Shown here one piece after another: positions 33,925 through 42,436 of a DNA stretch of 64,000 nucleotides. Under the pieces are notes generated by a model that was not told the DNA's origin, searched no databases, and saw only the letters and a list, made by a program, of their open reading frames with translations. The translations under genes were made by a program, and so were the position numbers. The DNA comes from Bacillota bacterium (lineage in GTDB: Bacteria; Bacillota; Clostridia; Christensenellales; Aristaeellaceae): NCBI GenBank assembly GCA_023444095.1, contig JAEZRP010000013.1, positions 68,508-132,507 on the forward strand. Direction: 5' to 3'. The stretch's first letter is position 1; each line of letters starts with the position of its first letter.

Positions 33925-36105
33925 TCAGAATGAACGGTTCAGGAAATTGTAGATGATCTGCGCGCCTTCCGCACGGGTGAGCTCGGCGGTGGCGTTGATG
34001 TTGTTGTCCGCGTCCGGCGCGATGAGGCCCATGCCGTAGGCGATCGCCACATGGCCGTAATCGGCTTCCGTGATGCTCGCGTCGTCGGCGAATCCGGAAC
34101 TGTAGATGCCGGTAAAGCCCGCCACGTCGCCGAAGCCGTGCATGTCTACGATCAGGCCCGCGAACTGGAGCTTCGTCACAGGCGCGTCAGGCTCCGAAGC
34201 CGAGAAGTCGGGCGCGCCGATCTGCGCCGCGTTGGTACAGAGGGCCGTAAATTCCATGTCCTCGACACCTGTGTACCCGCCCGCCTGCAAGAGGAGGATG
34301 AGCATGTCGCGCACGGTGAACGCGCTATCGGGCTTGAATTCGCCGCCCGAGAACCCGACGCCGAATCTGGCGAGCGCCTCGATGGCCTCCTGCTGCTCGA
34401 CGCCCTCGATGTCGGAATACCCGTACATTCCTGCCGTCGCGTTGTAGCCGTAGCGCAGGAGCTCGCCCGTTGTGGCGTCGATGCCGTAGACGTCGTAATT
34501 GTCCGCAAACCGCCAGGCCAGGGTGCGCGTATAGGTGTAGCTGTAACCATAGGTTCCGTCCGACTGCGGCACGGAGACGAGCGCCAGCTCAAAGGGGAGT
34601 GCCCCTGCAAACGTCTCGTAGGCCGCGTCCGCGGTCACGAGCTCGCCCGCATCCTTCTCCTCGAACTCCTGTTCCTCGTTCCAGTATTTGTAGAAGCTGT
34701 CGATCGTGCCGTCGTCCGCGTTCACGTTCACGCTGACGTAATTGCCGTCGAATGTGTAGCCGTTGTGGAGCCGGACGTAGTAGTAGTTCGCGGTGGGCGA
34801 ATAGTAGTACGGGCTCGCGTAGTCGTTCTTCGTCGAAAGTTCGATGGAGGAGAAGATGTCCGGGAAATACTTCTGAATAAACGCGTCTGAGATCGATTGG
34901 TTGTTCTCCAAGTCCACGTTGGAATCGTAGGTCCCGTAGATGTAGGGATGCCCGGTGTAGAACGATTCGAGTTCGCCGGTCGCGGCCACTAGCGTCACGT
35001 TCTTGGTGTCGTAGTAGCCCATGCCCTTGTCGACTGCGGCGATGGCCTCCTGGCTCAGGCCGTAGCGGCTCGAAAGCTCCTCGTCCGTAATCTTGCGGGA
35101 ATAGGTGAGGCTGCCCACCAGCCCGCTCTCGCCGTTGTAGTAGTTGACAGAGGTCAGAAGATAGTCGTCCGTCAGGCCGAATTCCGTAAACGCGCGCGCC
35201 TTCTGGTCCAACTCGTCGGCAGGAAGCGCGTCCTTGTAGACGCTGATGCCCTTGAGCTCCGCCTCTGTGAGCTGCTTGACCTCAACCGTCGCGCCGTCGC
35301 CGTAACCGCCGGCCATTTCGCTCATGGCGCCGTCGCCCTCGCCGCCTGCATAGATATCGTCGATGTTCACAACCTCGCCGTCCGCCGCGCGCACGATGAA
35401 GTTGCCGTTGTAGTTGCGGATGTAGCAGAGTTTAGCGACACCGCCATCAGTCATGACATAATACTTGAGGGTCAGCGCGCTTTTATCCTTGAGAAGCTCC
35501 TTCGCTTCCTCCTCGGTGATGTTCACCGCCGTGTCAAAGTCCGCGTTCACGAACTTCATGTAGCTGTCCGAACGGTAGTAGTTGGTGACCTTCATTTCCT
35601 TGAGGTCGACCGTCACGCTGAGCGTAATGTCCGTGGGATACTCGCCGATGACGAGCCTTCCGGAGACGTAAGCGCTGGTCGTGTTGTCGTTTGCGAGGCT
35701 CTCGGTCACTTCGTCGAGCGTCCAGCTCTTTCCCTCGCCGATCACGCGTCCCAGAAACTCACTGGCAGTCTCGCGCACCGAGTCCGTTCCCGCGGTCGGA
35801 AAGCGCGGCACATAGTCGTTGCTATAGGAATAACCGCCGTCGCCCTCATATCTGGAGTAGCTCAGGATCTCTCCCTCGGCGGAACATGTCACGTAGATGC
35901 TCGTGTACCCGCCGGACCATGTAAGGTTCCAGGTGCCGTCGTAGCTGTCGGATGTAAAATCGGCAAAGTCGTCCGATATGTCAAGCGCCTGCTTGACGCG
36001 CAGCGTAATGTCCTCCAGAGTCAATTGTGTTCCCTCTCCCATCGCGGGTACGGCCAACGCCGCAAGCAACGCGAGCGCGCAAATCAGCGCGAGTACCTTT
36101 TTCAT
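33925..36105 (-). CDS. Secreted S-layer homology (SLH) protein with YcdB/YcdC repeats
   Basis: 726 aa. Clear signal peptide: MKKVLALICALALLAALAVPA. The middle (~30-560) has repeated blocks of about 100 residues rich in Tyr, Gly and Asp (PepSY-like YcdB/YcdC repeats; ITLRVKQALDIS, VNITEEEAKELLKDK, VDLENNQSISDAF). The last 140 residues are SLH-like (KPDSAFTVRDMLILLLQAGG, ELTRAEGAQIIYNFLN), which anchor to wall polymer. GGAGGAAAGG precedes the ATG. Role probably in envelope processing; exact function unknown. Confidence 0.88.
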   Translation of the reverse strand: MKKVLALICALALLAALAVPAMGEGTQLTLEDITLRVKQALDISDDFADFTSDSYDGTWNLTWSGGYTSIYVTCSAEGEILSYSRYEGDGGYSYSNDYVPRFPTAGTDSVRETASEFLGRVIGEGKSWTLDEVTESLANDNTTSAYVSGRLVIGEYPTDITLSVTVDLKEMKVTNYYRSDSYMKFVNADFDTAVNITEEEAKELLKDKSALTLKYYVMTDGGVAKLCYIRNYNGNFIVRAADGEVVNIDDIYAGGEGDGAMSEMAGGYGDGATVEVKQLTEAELKGISVYKDALPADELDQKARAFTEFGLTDDYLLTSVNYYNGESGLVGSLTYSRKITDEELSSRYGLSQEAIAAVDKGMGYYDTKNVTLVAATGELESFYTGHPYIYGTYDSNVDLENNQSISDAFIQKYFPDIFSSIELSTKNDYASPYYYSPTANYYYVRLHNGYTFDGNYVSVNVNADDGTIDSFYKYWNEEQEFEEKDAGELVTADAAYETFAGALPFELALVSVPQSDGTYGYSYTYTRTLAWRFADNYDVYGIDATTGELLRYGYNATAGMYGYSDIEGVEQQEAIEALARFGVGFSGGEFKPDSAFTVRDMLILLLQAGGYTGVEDMEFTALCTNAAQIGAPDFSASEPDAPVTKLQFAGLIVDMHGFGDVAGFTGIYSSGFADDASITEADYGHVAIAYGMGLIAPDADNNINATAELTRAEGAQIIYNFLNRSF

Positions 36106-36191
36106 GTCCTTTCCTCCCTCAGGTTTGATGTACAGATTGGACGCGCGCGCATTGCAAAAGTTCCAGTGATTGGCGAAGGCGCCGCACCGGA

Positions 36192-36220
36192 TTGACAATG
36201 AAATTCATGTCCCTTATAAT
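36192..36220 (+). promoter_or_regulatory. Consensus promoter of the nucleotidyltransferase/nucleosidase operon
   Basis: TTGACA (36192-36197), 17 bp, TATAAT (36215-36220), about 36 bp before the start codon. Confidence 0.85.
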
Positions 36221-36256
36221 GGCAGGGAATGGAAATGCGGCGCTGCGGAGGGTGCA

Positions 36257-37357
36257 ATGAACGAGGAAACGAGAAGGGCCATCCTTTCGAAAAATCAGAA
36301 GCTCATCGACATGGTGATCGAGCGGGCGAGCCGCGACTATCCCGACGAGGTGGCTCTCATCGGACTCACGGGCTCTTTTCTGACCGGCGACTACCACGAG
36401 AACAGCGACCTTGACCTCATCATCATAAACGACACCGACCGACCCTGGGCCATGGCGCGCACATTCATCCTGGGCGACGTGGGATACGATATCTACATGA
36501 CGCCCTGGTCTCCGCGCATCGAGGCTCAGTCGAGGCTTGAGAGTCCGATGGTCGCGCACCTCCTGGAAATGAAGGTGCTCTACTGCGCCAAGCCGGAATT
36601 CATGGAAAAATTCCAGGCCTACCGGCAGCGCGCGCTCGACGAACTTTCAAAGCCCATCGGGCCCGCCTGCCTGACGCGCGCGCGAAAGTGGATCGACGAC
36701 ATGAAGCGCGACTACGCCAACGCCTGCGTCGAGGATGATCTCGGGCCGGTCCGCTATGCCGCCGGCGGCGTTATCTATGGTGCGATCAACGCGCTCACGC
36801 AGCTCAACAACACCTACATCCGCCAGGGTGTCCGCCGCTATCGCGAAATCGCCGCAGGCTACGCGCATCTGCCCGAAAACTTCCTTGAAGACCACGACGC
36901 GCTGATCGCGGCGAAAGACGTACCTGCGCTGCGCAAAGCCGCGCTTCGGCTCCTTAAAGGCGTGGAGGCACTGTGGCGCGGCATGGATGCGCGGTTCGGA
37001 GAACATCCGAAACCCAGCTATGAAAATCTGGCCGGCACCTACGAGGAACTGTGGTGCAACTGCCGCAACAAGGTGCTTCGGGCGGCGGGAGATAAAGATC
37101 CGGCGTACCTCTTCCAGGCCGCGCTCGGCGCGCAGAATTATCTCGACGAAATGCGCGACGCGGTGTGCGGCACCCCGAAATTCGACCTGATGGCGCACTT
37201 CGACGCGGAGGACCCGGCCACGTTCCGGGACGCGTTCCTTGCCGCGGCGGACATCTATGCCACGGAATACGAGAAGGTCGGCCGCAGGATCGAACGATAT
37301 GAGACCTTCGAAGAACTGTACCAGAGCTACATCGTCGACAGCAAGGAGGAAGTATGA
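36257..37357 (+). CDS. Nucleotidyltransferase-fold protein
   Basis: 366 aa. Nucleotidyltransferase signature GLTGSFLTGDYHENSDLDLII (GS then DxD) at about residues 36-56, like kanamycin nucleotidyltransferase or MNT proteins. The rest is helical. ATG has GGAGGGTG upstream. It overlaps the nucleoside hydrolase by 4 bp. Substrate unknown; resistance or nucleotide metabolism are both possible. Confidence 0.8.
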   Translation: MNEETRRAILSKNQKLIDMVIERASRDYPDEVALIGLTGSFLTGDYHENSDLDLIIINDTDRPWAMARTFILGDVGYDIYMTPWSPRIEAQSRLESPMVAHLLEMKVLYCAKPEFMEKFQAYRQRALDELSKPIGPACLTRARKWIDDMKRDYANACVEDDLGPVRYAAGGVIYGAINALTQLNNTYIRQGVRRYREIAAGYAHLPENFLEDHDALIAAKDVPALRKAALRLLKGVEALWRGMDARFGEHPKPSYENLAGTYEELWCNCRNKVLRAAGDKDPAYLFQAALGAQNYLDEMRDAVCGTPKFDLMAHFDAEDPATFRDAFLAAADIYATEYEKVGRRIERYETFEELYQSYIVDSKEEV

Positions 37358-38271
37358 ACGACATCGAGATGATCAAAAGGCTGGAGCGCCCGCAAGGGAA
37401 GATTCGCATGGTGCTTGATACCGACGCGTACAACGAGATCGACGACCAATTCGCGATCGCCTACGCACTCAAGTCGCCCGAGCGCATCTCGCTCGAGGCC
37501 ATCTACGCCGCTCCGTTTTTGAACGACAAATCCGTCGGCCCCGAGGATGGCATGGAAAAAAGCTACGACGAGATTCTGAAGCTTCTGCGTCTCGCCGGGC
37601 GCGAAGACATGGCGGGATTGGTGTACCGGGGCTCGCGCGGCTACCTCGAGGCGGAGGACAGACCCCTCGAATCTCCCGCCGCGGACGACCTGATCGCGCG
37701 CGCGCGCCAATATGCGCCGGACGACCCGCTCTACGTGGTGGCAATCGGCGCGATCACCAACGTTGCGTCGGCGCTCATCAAGGCGCCGGACATTGCGGAG
37801 AAGATCGTCGTCGTGTGGTTGGGCGGGCACGCGCTCCACTGGCCCGACACGCGCGAGTTCAACATGTTCCAGGATGTCGCCGCCGCGCGCGTGGTGTTTG
37901 ACTCCGGCGCGCCCCTCGTCCAGCTTCCCTGCGCGGGCGTGGTCGATCACTGCGCCGTCACGAAGCCCGAGCTCGAACTCTGGCTGGTCGGGAAAAACCC
38001 GCTCGCGACGTACCTCGCGGAGAACACCATCGCGGAGGCCGAGTCCTACGCGAAGGGCCGCCCTTGGAGCCGCGTGATCTGGGATGTGACGACCATCGGC
38101 TGGCTGCTGGATCAGACGGGCTCGATGATGCAAGACCGGCTCGAACGTCGTCCGATTCCGGAGTACGACGATCATTACAGCTTCGACCCAAGGCGCCCTT
38201 TCATGAAGTACGTGTGGTCAATCAGCCGCGATGCGTTGTTTGAAGATATGTTTACAAGGCTCGCAAAATAG
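37354..38271 (+). CDS. Inosine-uridine preferring nucleoside hydrolase
   Basis: 305 aa. The Ca2+-binding motif DTDAYNEIDDQFA (residues 22-34) marks the family; VAIGAITNVASALIKAP and GGHALHWPDTREFNMFQDVAAARVVF complete the active site. Hydrolyses ribonucleosides to base and ribose for salvage. Translationally coupled to the nucleotidyltransferase gene. Confidence 0.93.
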   Translation: MNDIEMIKRLERPQGKIRMVLDTDAYNEIDDQFAIAYALKSPERISLEAIYAAPFLNDKSVGPEDGMEKSYDEILKLLRLAGREDMAGLVYRGSRGYLEAEDRPLESPAADDLIARARQYAPDDPLYVVAIGAITNVASALIKAPDIAEKIVVVWLGGHALHWPDTREFNMFQDVAAARVVFDSGAPLVQLPCAGVVDHCAVTKPELELWLVGKNPLATYLAENTIAEAESYAKGRPWSRVIWDVTTIGWLLDQTGSMMQDRLERRPIPEYDDHYSFDPRRPFMKYVWSISRDALFEDMFTRLAK

Positions 38272-38283
38272 TAATCGGCAAGG

Positions 38284-38316
38284 AGGATCTCCCCGCTGGG
38301 CGGAGCTCCTCTTTTT
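38284..38316 (+). terminator. Intrinsic terminator after the nucleoside hydrolase
   Basis: GAGGA-CTCC / GGAG-TCCTC stem followed by five T (38312-38316). The rest of the gap to 38518 holds nothing recognisable. Confidence 0.75.
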
Positions 38317-38518
38317 GTCTTCGATTTATCTCCCGAGAAGCGCGTCGATCCGCCATCCCCTCCGGGAACAGACCATATGCGAGGCCCTCGCGGACGGCTA
38401 CGAGCCTTCGCCATTTCGCCGACATGGGAAACGTCAACCGCCTGCTCGATCCGCGCTCGACGTGTTCCGGCGGATCGGAACGGATGACAGGCGGCAAAAT
38501 GAGATATGGTAGTTCGCC

Positions 38519-38562
38519 CAAAAGAAAGGAACGTCCGGACATTTGCCCGGACGTCCTTCCAT
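38519..38562 (-). terminator. Intrinsic terminator of ugpC
   Basis: Minus-strand GGACGTCCGG, loop of 7, TCCGGACGTTCC and then TTTCTTTT, 11 bp past the stop. Confidence 0.85.
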
Positions 38563-38573
38563 TTCGGGAGACC

Positions 38574-39692
38574 TTACGAGAGGATCGTCTCGTCCGTCTC
38601 GAGGTCAAACATGTGGATGCGGTTCGTCTCCATGCCGATCATCACGCTGTCGCCCGTGCGGGTGTGCGTCCGGGGATCGACGCGCGCGATCAGCCCGGTC
38701 GGCGTGCCGGGCGCGCTGAAGTAGAGGTTCGTTTCGGAGCCCATGAGTTCGGTCATCTCGATGTTCGCCTGAAAGGACGAGCCGGGATTCGCTTCAATAA
38801 ACTCCGTCTCGTCGTGCAAGTTTTCCGGACGGATGCCGAGCGAGACCTTCTTTCCGATGTAGCGGTCGGACTTGAAGCGGCGCACCACCGCGTCCGGAAC
38901 GCGGACCGCGCTCTCGCCGAACTCGGCGTACATCTTGCCTTCGCGCGGCACGAGCGTCGCCTCGATGATGTTCATCTGGGGCGTTCCGATGAAGGTCGCC
39001 ACGAACTTGTTGGCCGGATGGTCGAACAGATTCTGGGGCGTATCGCTTTGCTGGATGACGCCGTCCTTCATGACCACGATGCGGCTTCCCATCGTCATGG
39101 CCTCGGTCTGATCGTGAGTGACGTATATGAAAGTCGTCTGGAGACGCTGGTGGAGCTTCGTGATCTCCGCTCGCATCTGAACGCGCAGCTTCGCATCAAG
39201 ATTGGAAAGGGGCTCGTCCATCAGAAAGACCTTTGGCTCGCGAACGATGGCACGACCGAGCGCCACGCGCTGGCGCTGTCCGCCGGAGAGCGCGCTGGGC
39301 TTCCTTTCGAGCAGGTCTTCAATGCCCAGGATTGCCGCCGCTTCGTGCACGCGCTTGTCAATTTCAGCCTTCGGAAGGTTCCGGAGTTTGAGGCCGAACG
39401 CCATATTCTTATAGACTGACATGTGCGGGTAAAGCGCGTAGCTCTGAAAAACCATCGCGATATCGCGGTCCTTCGGCGGCGTGTTGTTGACGAGCTTCCC
39501 ATCGATGTAGAGCTCTCCGCTCGAAATATCCTCGAGTCCGGCGACCATGCGAAGCGTCGTTGATTTTCCGCAGCCGGATGGGCCGACGAGCACGATGAAC
39601 TCCTTATCCTTGATTTCAAGGTTAAAATCCTTCACGGCAGTCACGTTGCCCGGATAGACCTTATATATATTCTTGAGTGATAGATTCGCCAT
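38574..39692 (-). CDS. ugpC: Sugar ABC transporter ATPase (UgpC/MsmK type)
   Basis: 372 aa. Walker A GPSGCGKST, signature LSGGQRQRVALGRA, Walker B VFLMDEPLSNLDAKLR, H-loop VTHDQTEAM, then the C-terminal TOBE/MalK regulatory domain (DRYIGKKVSLGIRPENLHDE). Closest named groups are UgpC/MsmK/MalK. No permease or binding protein is beside it; such single ATPases commonly serve several sugar importers. ATG has GGGAGGGTG upstream. Confidence 0.94.
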   Translation of the reverse strand: MANLSLKNIYKVYPGNVTAVKDFNLEIKDKEFIVLVGPSGCGKSTTLRMVAGLEDISSGELYIDGKLVNNTPPKDRDIAMVFQSYALYPHMSVYKNMAFGLKLRNLPKAEIDKRVHEAAAILGIEDLLERKPSALSGGQRQRVALGRAIVREPKVFLMDEPLSNLDAKLRVQMRAEITKLHQRLQTTFIYVTHDQTEAMTMGSRIVVMKDGVIQQSDTPQNLFDHPANKFVATFIGTPQMNIIEATLVPREGKMYAEFGESAVRVPDAVVRRFKSDRYIGKKVSLGIRPENLHDETEFIEANPGSSFQANIEMTELMGSETNLYFSAPGTPTGLIARVDPRTHTRTGDSVMIGMETNRIHMFDLETDETILS

Positions 39693-39733
39693 TTCTGCAC
39701 CCTCCCAATCTGCGTATAAACCTGATCTTCTTA

Positions 39734-39762
39734 AGTTTAGCAAAATAGTCGAAAAAAATCAA
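39734..39762 (-). promoter_or_regulatory. Promoter of ugpC
   Basis: TTGATT (39757-39762), 17 bp, TAAACT (39734-39739), reading toward ugpC. Confidence 0.5.
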
Positions 39763-39821
39763 CCTGTATGGGTACAATTCTCATGACAATTCTTTTTAAC
39801 ATGGAAAAACAAAATTAGGTA

Positions 39822-39850
39822 TTGCCAAGGGGTCTGGAACATGATATAAT
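39822..39850 (+). promoter_or_regulatory. Promoter upstream of the candidate ncRNA and tRNA
   Basis: TTGCCA (39822-39827), 17 bp, TATAAT (39845-39850). Confidence 0.75.
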
Positions 39851-39856
39851 CATTTT

Positions 39857-40020
39857 CGTTCCGCGGGCGTGACCGCAGGGCGCAGGGTTCTTCGCAGTGG
39901 GTGTGCGATGTATACTGCAACCAAAGTTGATCTTGAGGAACAGAGTCGGCAAGAGGGATTGTACGGTTGATGGTCTTGGCAACGTCCAGCCCTCCGCCCG
40001 ACGCGTCCGGAATGCCGGAT
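39857..40020 (+). ncRNA. Candidate structured RNA, 6S-like rod
   Basis: Roughly 165 transcribed bases follow a good promoter but encode no protein. Ends pair: TTCCG with CGGAA, then CGGGCG with CGCCCG (a bulge of 7 on the 3' side), then AGGGTT with AGCCCT; inside, CTTG/CAAG and CAACC/GGTTG pairs continue a long rod. The layout is reminiscent of 6S RNA, which blocks sigma-A holoenzyme. I could not identify a family consensus motif, so the name is a guess; the pairings and promoter are seen. Confidence 0.4.
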
Positions 40021-40024
40021 ATAT

Positions 40025-40100
40025 GGGGCATTAGCACAGCTGGTAGCGCGCTACGTTCGCATCGTAGAGGTCAGGAGTTCGAATCTCCTATGCTCCACCA
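40025..40100 (+). tRNA. tRNA-Ala, anticodon CGC
   Basis: 76 bases with encoded CCA. Acceptor GGGGCAT pairs with ATGCTCC, giving a G3:U70 wobble, the classic alanine identity element. Anticodon arm CTACG-TTCGCAT-CGTAG has CGC at positions 34-36, reading GCG codons. T arm AGGAG-TTCGAAT-CTCCT. Consistent with a G+C-rich genome using GCG often. Confidence 0.95.
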
Positions 40101-40101
40101 C

Positions 40102-40143
40102 AATCTGTCTGAAAACGCTAGTTTTCAGACAGATTTCTTTTCA
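40102..40143 (+). terminator. Terminator after tRNA-Ala
   Basis: A near-perfect 15-bp stem (AATCTGTCTGAAAAC with GTTTTCAGACAGATT), loop GCTA, followed by TTCTTTT. Confidence 0.9.
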
Positions 40144-40392
40144 AACCGATCGTCTCGAAACCTGATCTGTGCGTGATAAGACCTGCCCCTTGCCCTTAAT
40201 TCCCTCATTTAGTAGGCTTTTTTTGTATGAAGAGCGCAAGAATGCCCGCATCCTTTGGCCTCCCATCTCCCGAAGGATCGTCAACCGAGCAAAGACGACC
40301 TGCACCTCACAAAGAATCAGGTCGTCTGTTCCATTTGTCACGCAGAATCGCTTGACGCAGGATTGATCAGATGGACGAGCGCCCGTGAGGAC

Positions 40393-40863
40393 TCAGTTTC
40401 CTTTCATAACCGGTAACCAAAATTCCACGACGCCATTCTCGGGATAGACCTCAAGTTCCGGCGCGAATGCGTGATCATACCCCGACGCGGGCAGCCATTC
40501 TTTGAATGCATACATTTCCGCTTCAAACAGCGCGCTTTGAACATCTCCCGTGCTTTGAAAAATTGCCCACAACGAGCAGGGTATGGTGAACGTCTCAAAT
40601 TCGCCATGACGGTCGTGTTCACCCTCTGATGCAATGTAGAAATCAAAGTCCCTTTTTTGCGGGTCCTTTTCAACACGCGATACTCCAAATACGCTGCTTT
40701 GAGTGATGCCATCGGAAGCGTCGCAAAGAGATTTCAGAGTTGCTATGGTACCGTCCATATGGCACCGATCCCAGAAATCTTGAAAATCTTCGAGTTTGGA
40801 AATCCACGTTTTCACGCCAGTTGCCGCAAACGCGGGCTTCTGCTCCATCCTGACTTTAACCAT
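40393..40863 (-). CDS. GyrI-like small-molecule-binding domain protein
   Basis: 156 aa. Matches the stand-alone effector-binding (SHS2/GyrI-like) domain: MVKVRMEQKPAFAATGVKT at the start and the ending FKEWLPASGYDHAFAPELEVYPEN. Such domains bind hydrophobic drugs or small ligands. GGAGG 8 bp upstream favours ATG 40863 over 40878. Last gene of the TetR-flavodoxin unit; the domain is also present at the C-terminus of the AraC protein at 44736. Confidence 0.8.
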   Translation of the reverse strand: MVKVRMEQKPAFAATGVKTWISKLEDFQDFWDRCHMDGTIATLKSLCDASDGITQSSVFGVSRVEKDPQKRDFDFYIASEGEHDRHGEFETFTIPCSLWAIFQSTGDVQSALFEAEMYAFKEWLPASGYDHAFAPELEVYPENGVVEFWLPVMKGN

Positions 40864-40922
40864 CGCGTTTTCCTCCATCTTCTCGCCATATCCTGGGTCG
40901 CATCGCTACATCTCGGCACTTT

Positions 40923-41249
40923 TTACATCGTCTTCAGTATCACACGCCCAACCACACCGACCAAAGTACCCAAAACGATCGACATCAAAAAAATCGGAAT
41001 TGCCGACGATATGCCGTCCTTCGCAACCATTATCATTATGGGAAGAGCCAATAGCAGCGTAATCATCCCGCCCTTCAGCCACCACGGCATGCCGAATAGC
41101 TCCGTGTTATAAACGACGAACGGGACGATCAGGTAAAAAACGAATGCCGATAGAATTGAAAATCTGTCCAGTTTCATCTTCAGCATGGGCAGAATGTCGA
41201 TCATCCCAAATATCGCGCCCGTTATCAGAGTCAGAAAAATCGTTCTCAA
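40923..41249 (-). CDS. Small membrane protein, TTG start
   Basis: 108 aa, at least three to four hydrophobic helices (TIFLTLITGAIFGMIDILPML, FVFYLIVPFVVYN, GGMITLLLALPIMIMVAK, IPIFLMSIVLGTLVGVVG). The TTG start has GGGAGGAG upstream and overlaps the preceding stop as TTGA, which fixes it. Family unknown, but the shape resembles small permease-like proteins of Bacilli. Confidence 0.65.
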   Translation of the reverse strand: MRTIFLTLITGAIFGMIDILPMLKMKLDRFSILSAFVFYLIVPFVVYNTELFGMPWWLKGGMITLLLALPIMIMVAKDGISSAIPIFLMSIVLGTLVGVVGRVILKTM

Positions 41250-41608
41250 GCGTCTTGCTCCTCCCTGTATTTTGCATTGCAGGCCCTGCATACGATGTCA
41301 CACTCGTAGGATGACAGGTTTTTCGTCAGAATGGTCACCAATGGAGATTGATCCGCAGGGCAGCACAACCGGTTTTTTCTTGTTACCATCTTCTGCTCGG
41401 CGCCTTTTGACAATTTCTCATCGTCAAAAGCGAGGCAGGCGCTGCCTTCATTTCCACATTTGCATTGATAGACCAGACGGAATCGGTCGTAAGTCACATA
41501 GCATAAGTAGCCGATCGTTTTGCCACAGCCTTCGCAGTAAATCCAACCGCCATATGTATTGGCAAGCCTTGTGTTCATGAGTTCCCTGACGTTCAATGTC
41601 CCAGCCAT
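41246..41608 (-). CDS. Zinc-ribbon-like hypothetical protein
   Basis: 120 aa with three Cys pairs: YCEGCGKT, YQCKCGNEG, and DIVCRACNAKYRE, plus CCPADQ, suited to bind one or two zinc ions. No family is recognised. Thirty bp behind the flavodoxin gene and overlapping the next gene by 4 bp. Confidence 0.65.
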   Translation of the reverse strand: MAGTLNVRELMNTRLANTYGGWIYCEGCGKTIGYLCYVTYDRFRLVYQCKCGNEGSACLAFDDEKLSKGAEQKMVTRKNRLCCPADQSPLVTILTKNLSSYECDIVCRACNAKYREEQDA

Positions 41609-41638
41609 ATACCTTCTCCTATACCTGACCCTGTATCG

Positions 41639-42436
41639 TTACTTTTTGTAGGTAATCACCAGTCGCTTTCCCGCCGTCTTGCCAATCCGGTAAAACAGCC
41701 ATCCAAGCGGCTTTTTGTAAAACGGCACGGGAACGGCACGATCATACACGCCGTTTTTTCGGCATTCCTCCGTCCAATGAAATCCGTCGTACGTCTCATA
41801 TTCCGCACCTTTCGCGCACGCTAAGGACATGCCACGGAAAAGATTGTATGGAATCAGGAGCAGGGCGAAGGGGCTGCGCAGCTTTTTTGAGGCGACATCC
41901 CATCGGAATCGTCGGACAATCATTTCAAGCCTCCGCGCTGTTTTCTCGCCGATTTGATAATCGTTCCAGCTGTATGCGACGACTCCAAACGGATAAGCGC
42001 GGTTAAACCCAATCCCCCTTAAAAAGTCCGCGATGCTCTTTGCGGAACGTTTCGCTCCCACGCCGCCTGTGGTGGTAAGAATCAGCGCCTTGCTTTGAAA
42101 GAAGCGTGGCCGATGCAGCAAAAAGCACAGGTGGTCAAACAGGTTTTTCAGCAGCGCGGTTTCCTGCATATTAAAAGTGGAGGATAGAAGAATCACGCCA
42201 TCCGCCGCTTCGATTTTTCGGATGATTTCGCCAGTTATGCCGACATGAGGACATTTCTCATGCCCCAGTCGGAAGCAGGCGCTGCACCCAAGGCAGAAGG
42301 GCAGTCCAGCTTCCATCAGATGAACCGTGTCAAACTCCGCCGCCGCATCCTCCCTGCGTATGTTTTCCATGGCTGAAAGCGCCAGCCTCCATGTATTGCC
42401 CTTGCGCGGGCTTCCGTTGATGACCAGATACCGCAT
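41639..42436 (-). CDS. Flavodoxin-fold NAD(P)H-dependent oxidoreductase
   Basis: 265 aa. FMN-binding P-loop NGSPRKGNTWRLA at residues 7-19, then CLGCSACFRLGHEKCPH, typical of the iron-sulfur flavoprotein/FMN reductase group; DGVILLSSTFNMQETALLKNLFDH binds FMN. Overlaps the TetR gene by 1 bp. Likely the enzyme induced by TetR ligands, such as quinone or nitro compounds; this is inference. Confidence 0.88.
   Translation of the reverse strand: MRYLVINGSPRKGNTWRLALSAMENIRREDAAAEFDTVHLMEAGLPFCLGCSACFRLGHEKCPHVGITGEIIRKIEAADGVILLSSTFNMQETALLKNLFDHLCFLLHRPRFFQSKALILTTTGGVGAKRSAKSIADFLRGIGFNRAYPFGVVAYSWNDYQIGEKTARRLEMIVRRFRWDVASKKLRSPFALLLIPYNLFRGMSLACAKGAEYETYDGFHWTEECRKNGVYDRAVPVPFYKKPLGWLFYRIGKTAGKRLVITYKK

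Noticed and set aside
39857..40020. SRP RNA, tmRNA or RNase P RNA
   Set aside because: The conserved SRP loop sequence and the long RNase P/tmRNA cores are absent; only a 6S-like rod remains possible.
40025..40143. tRNA-Ala as an attachment site with a nearby integrase
   Set aside because: No integrase gene and no second copy of the tRNA 3' end was found, so only the composition change is reported.
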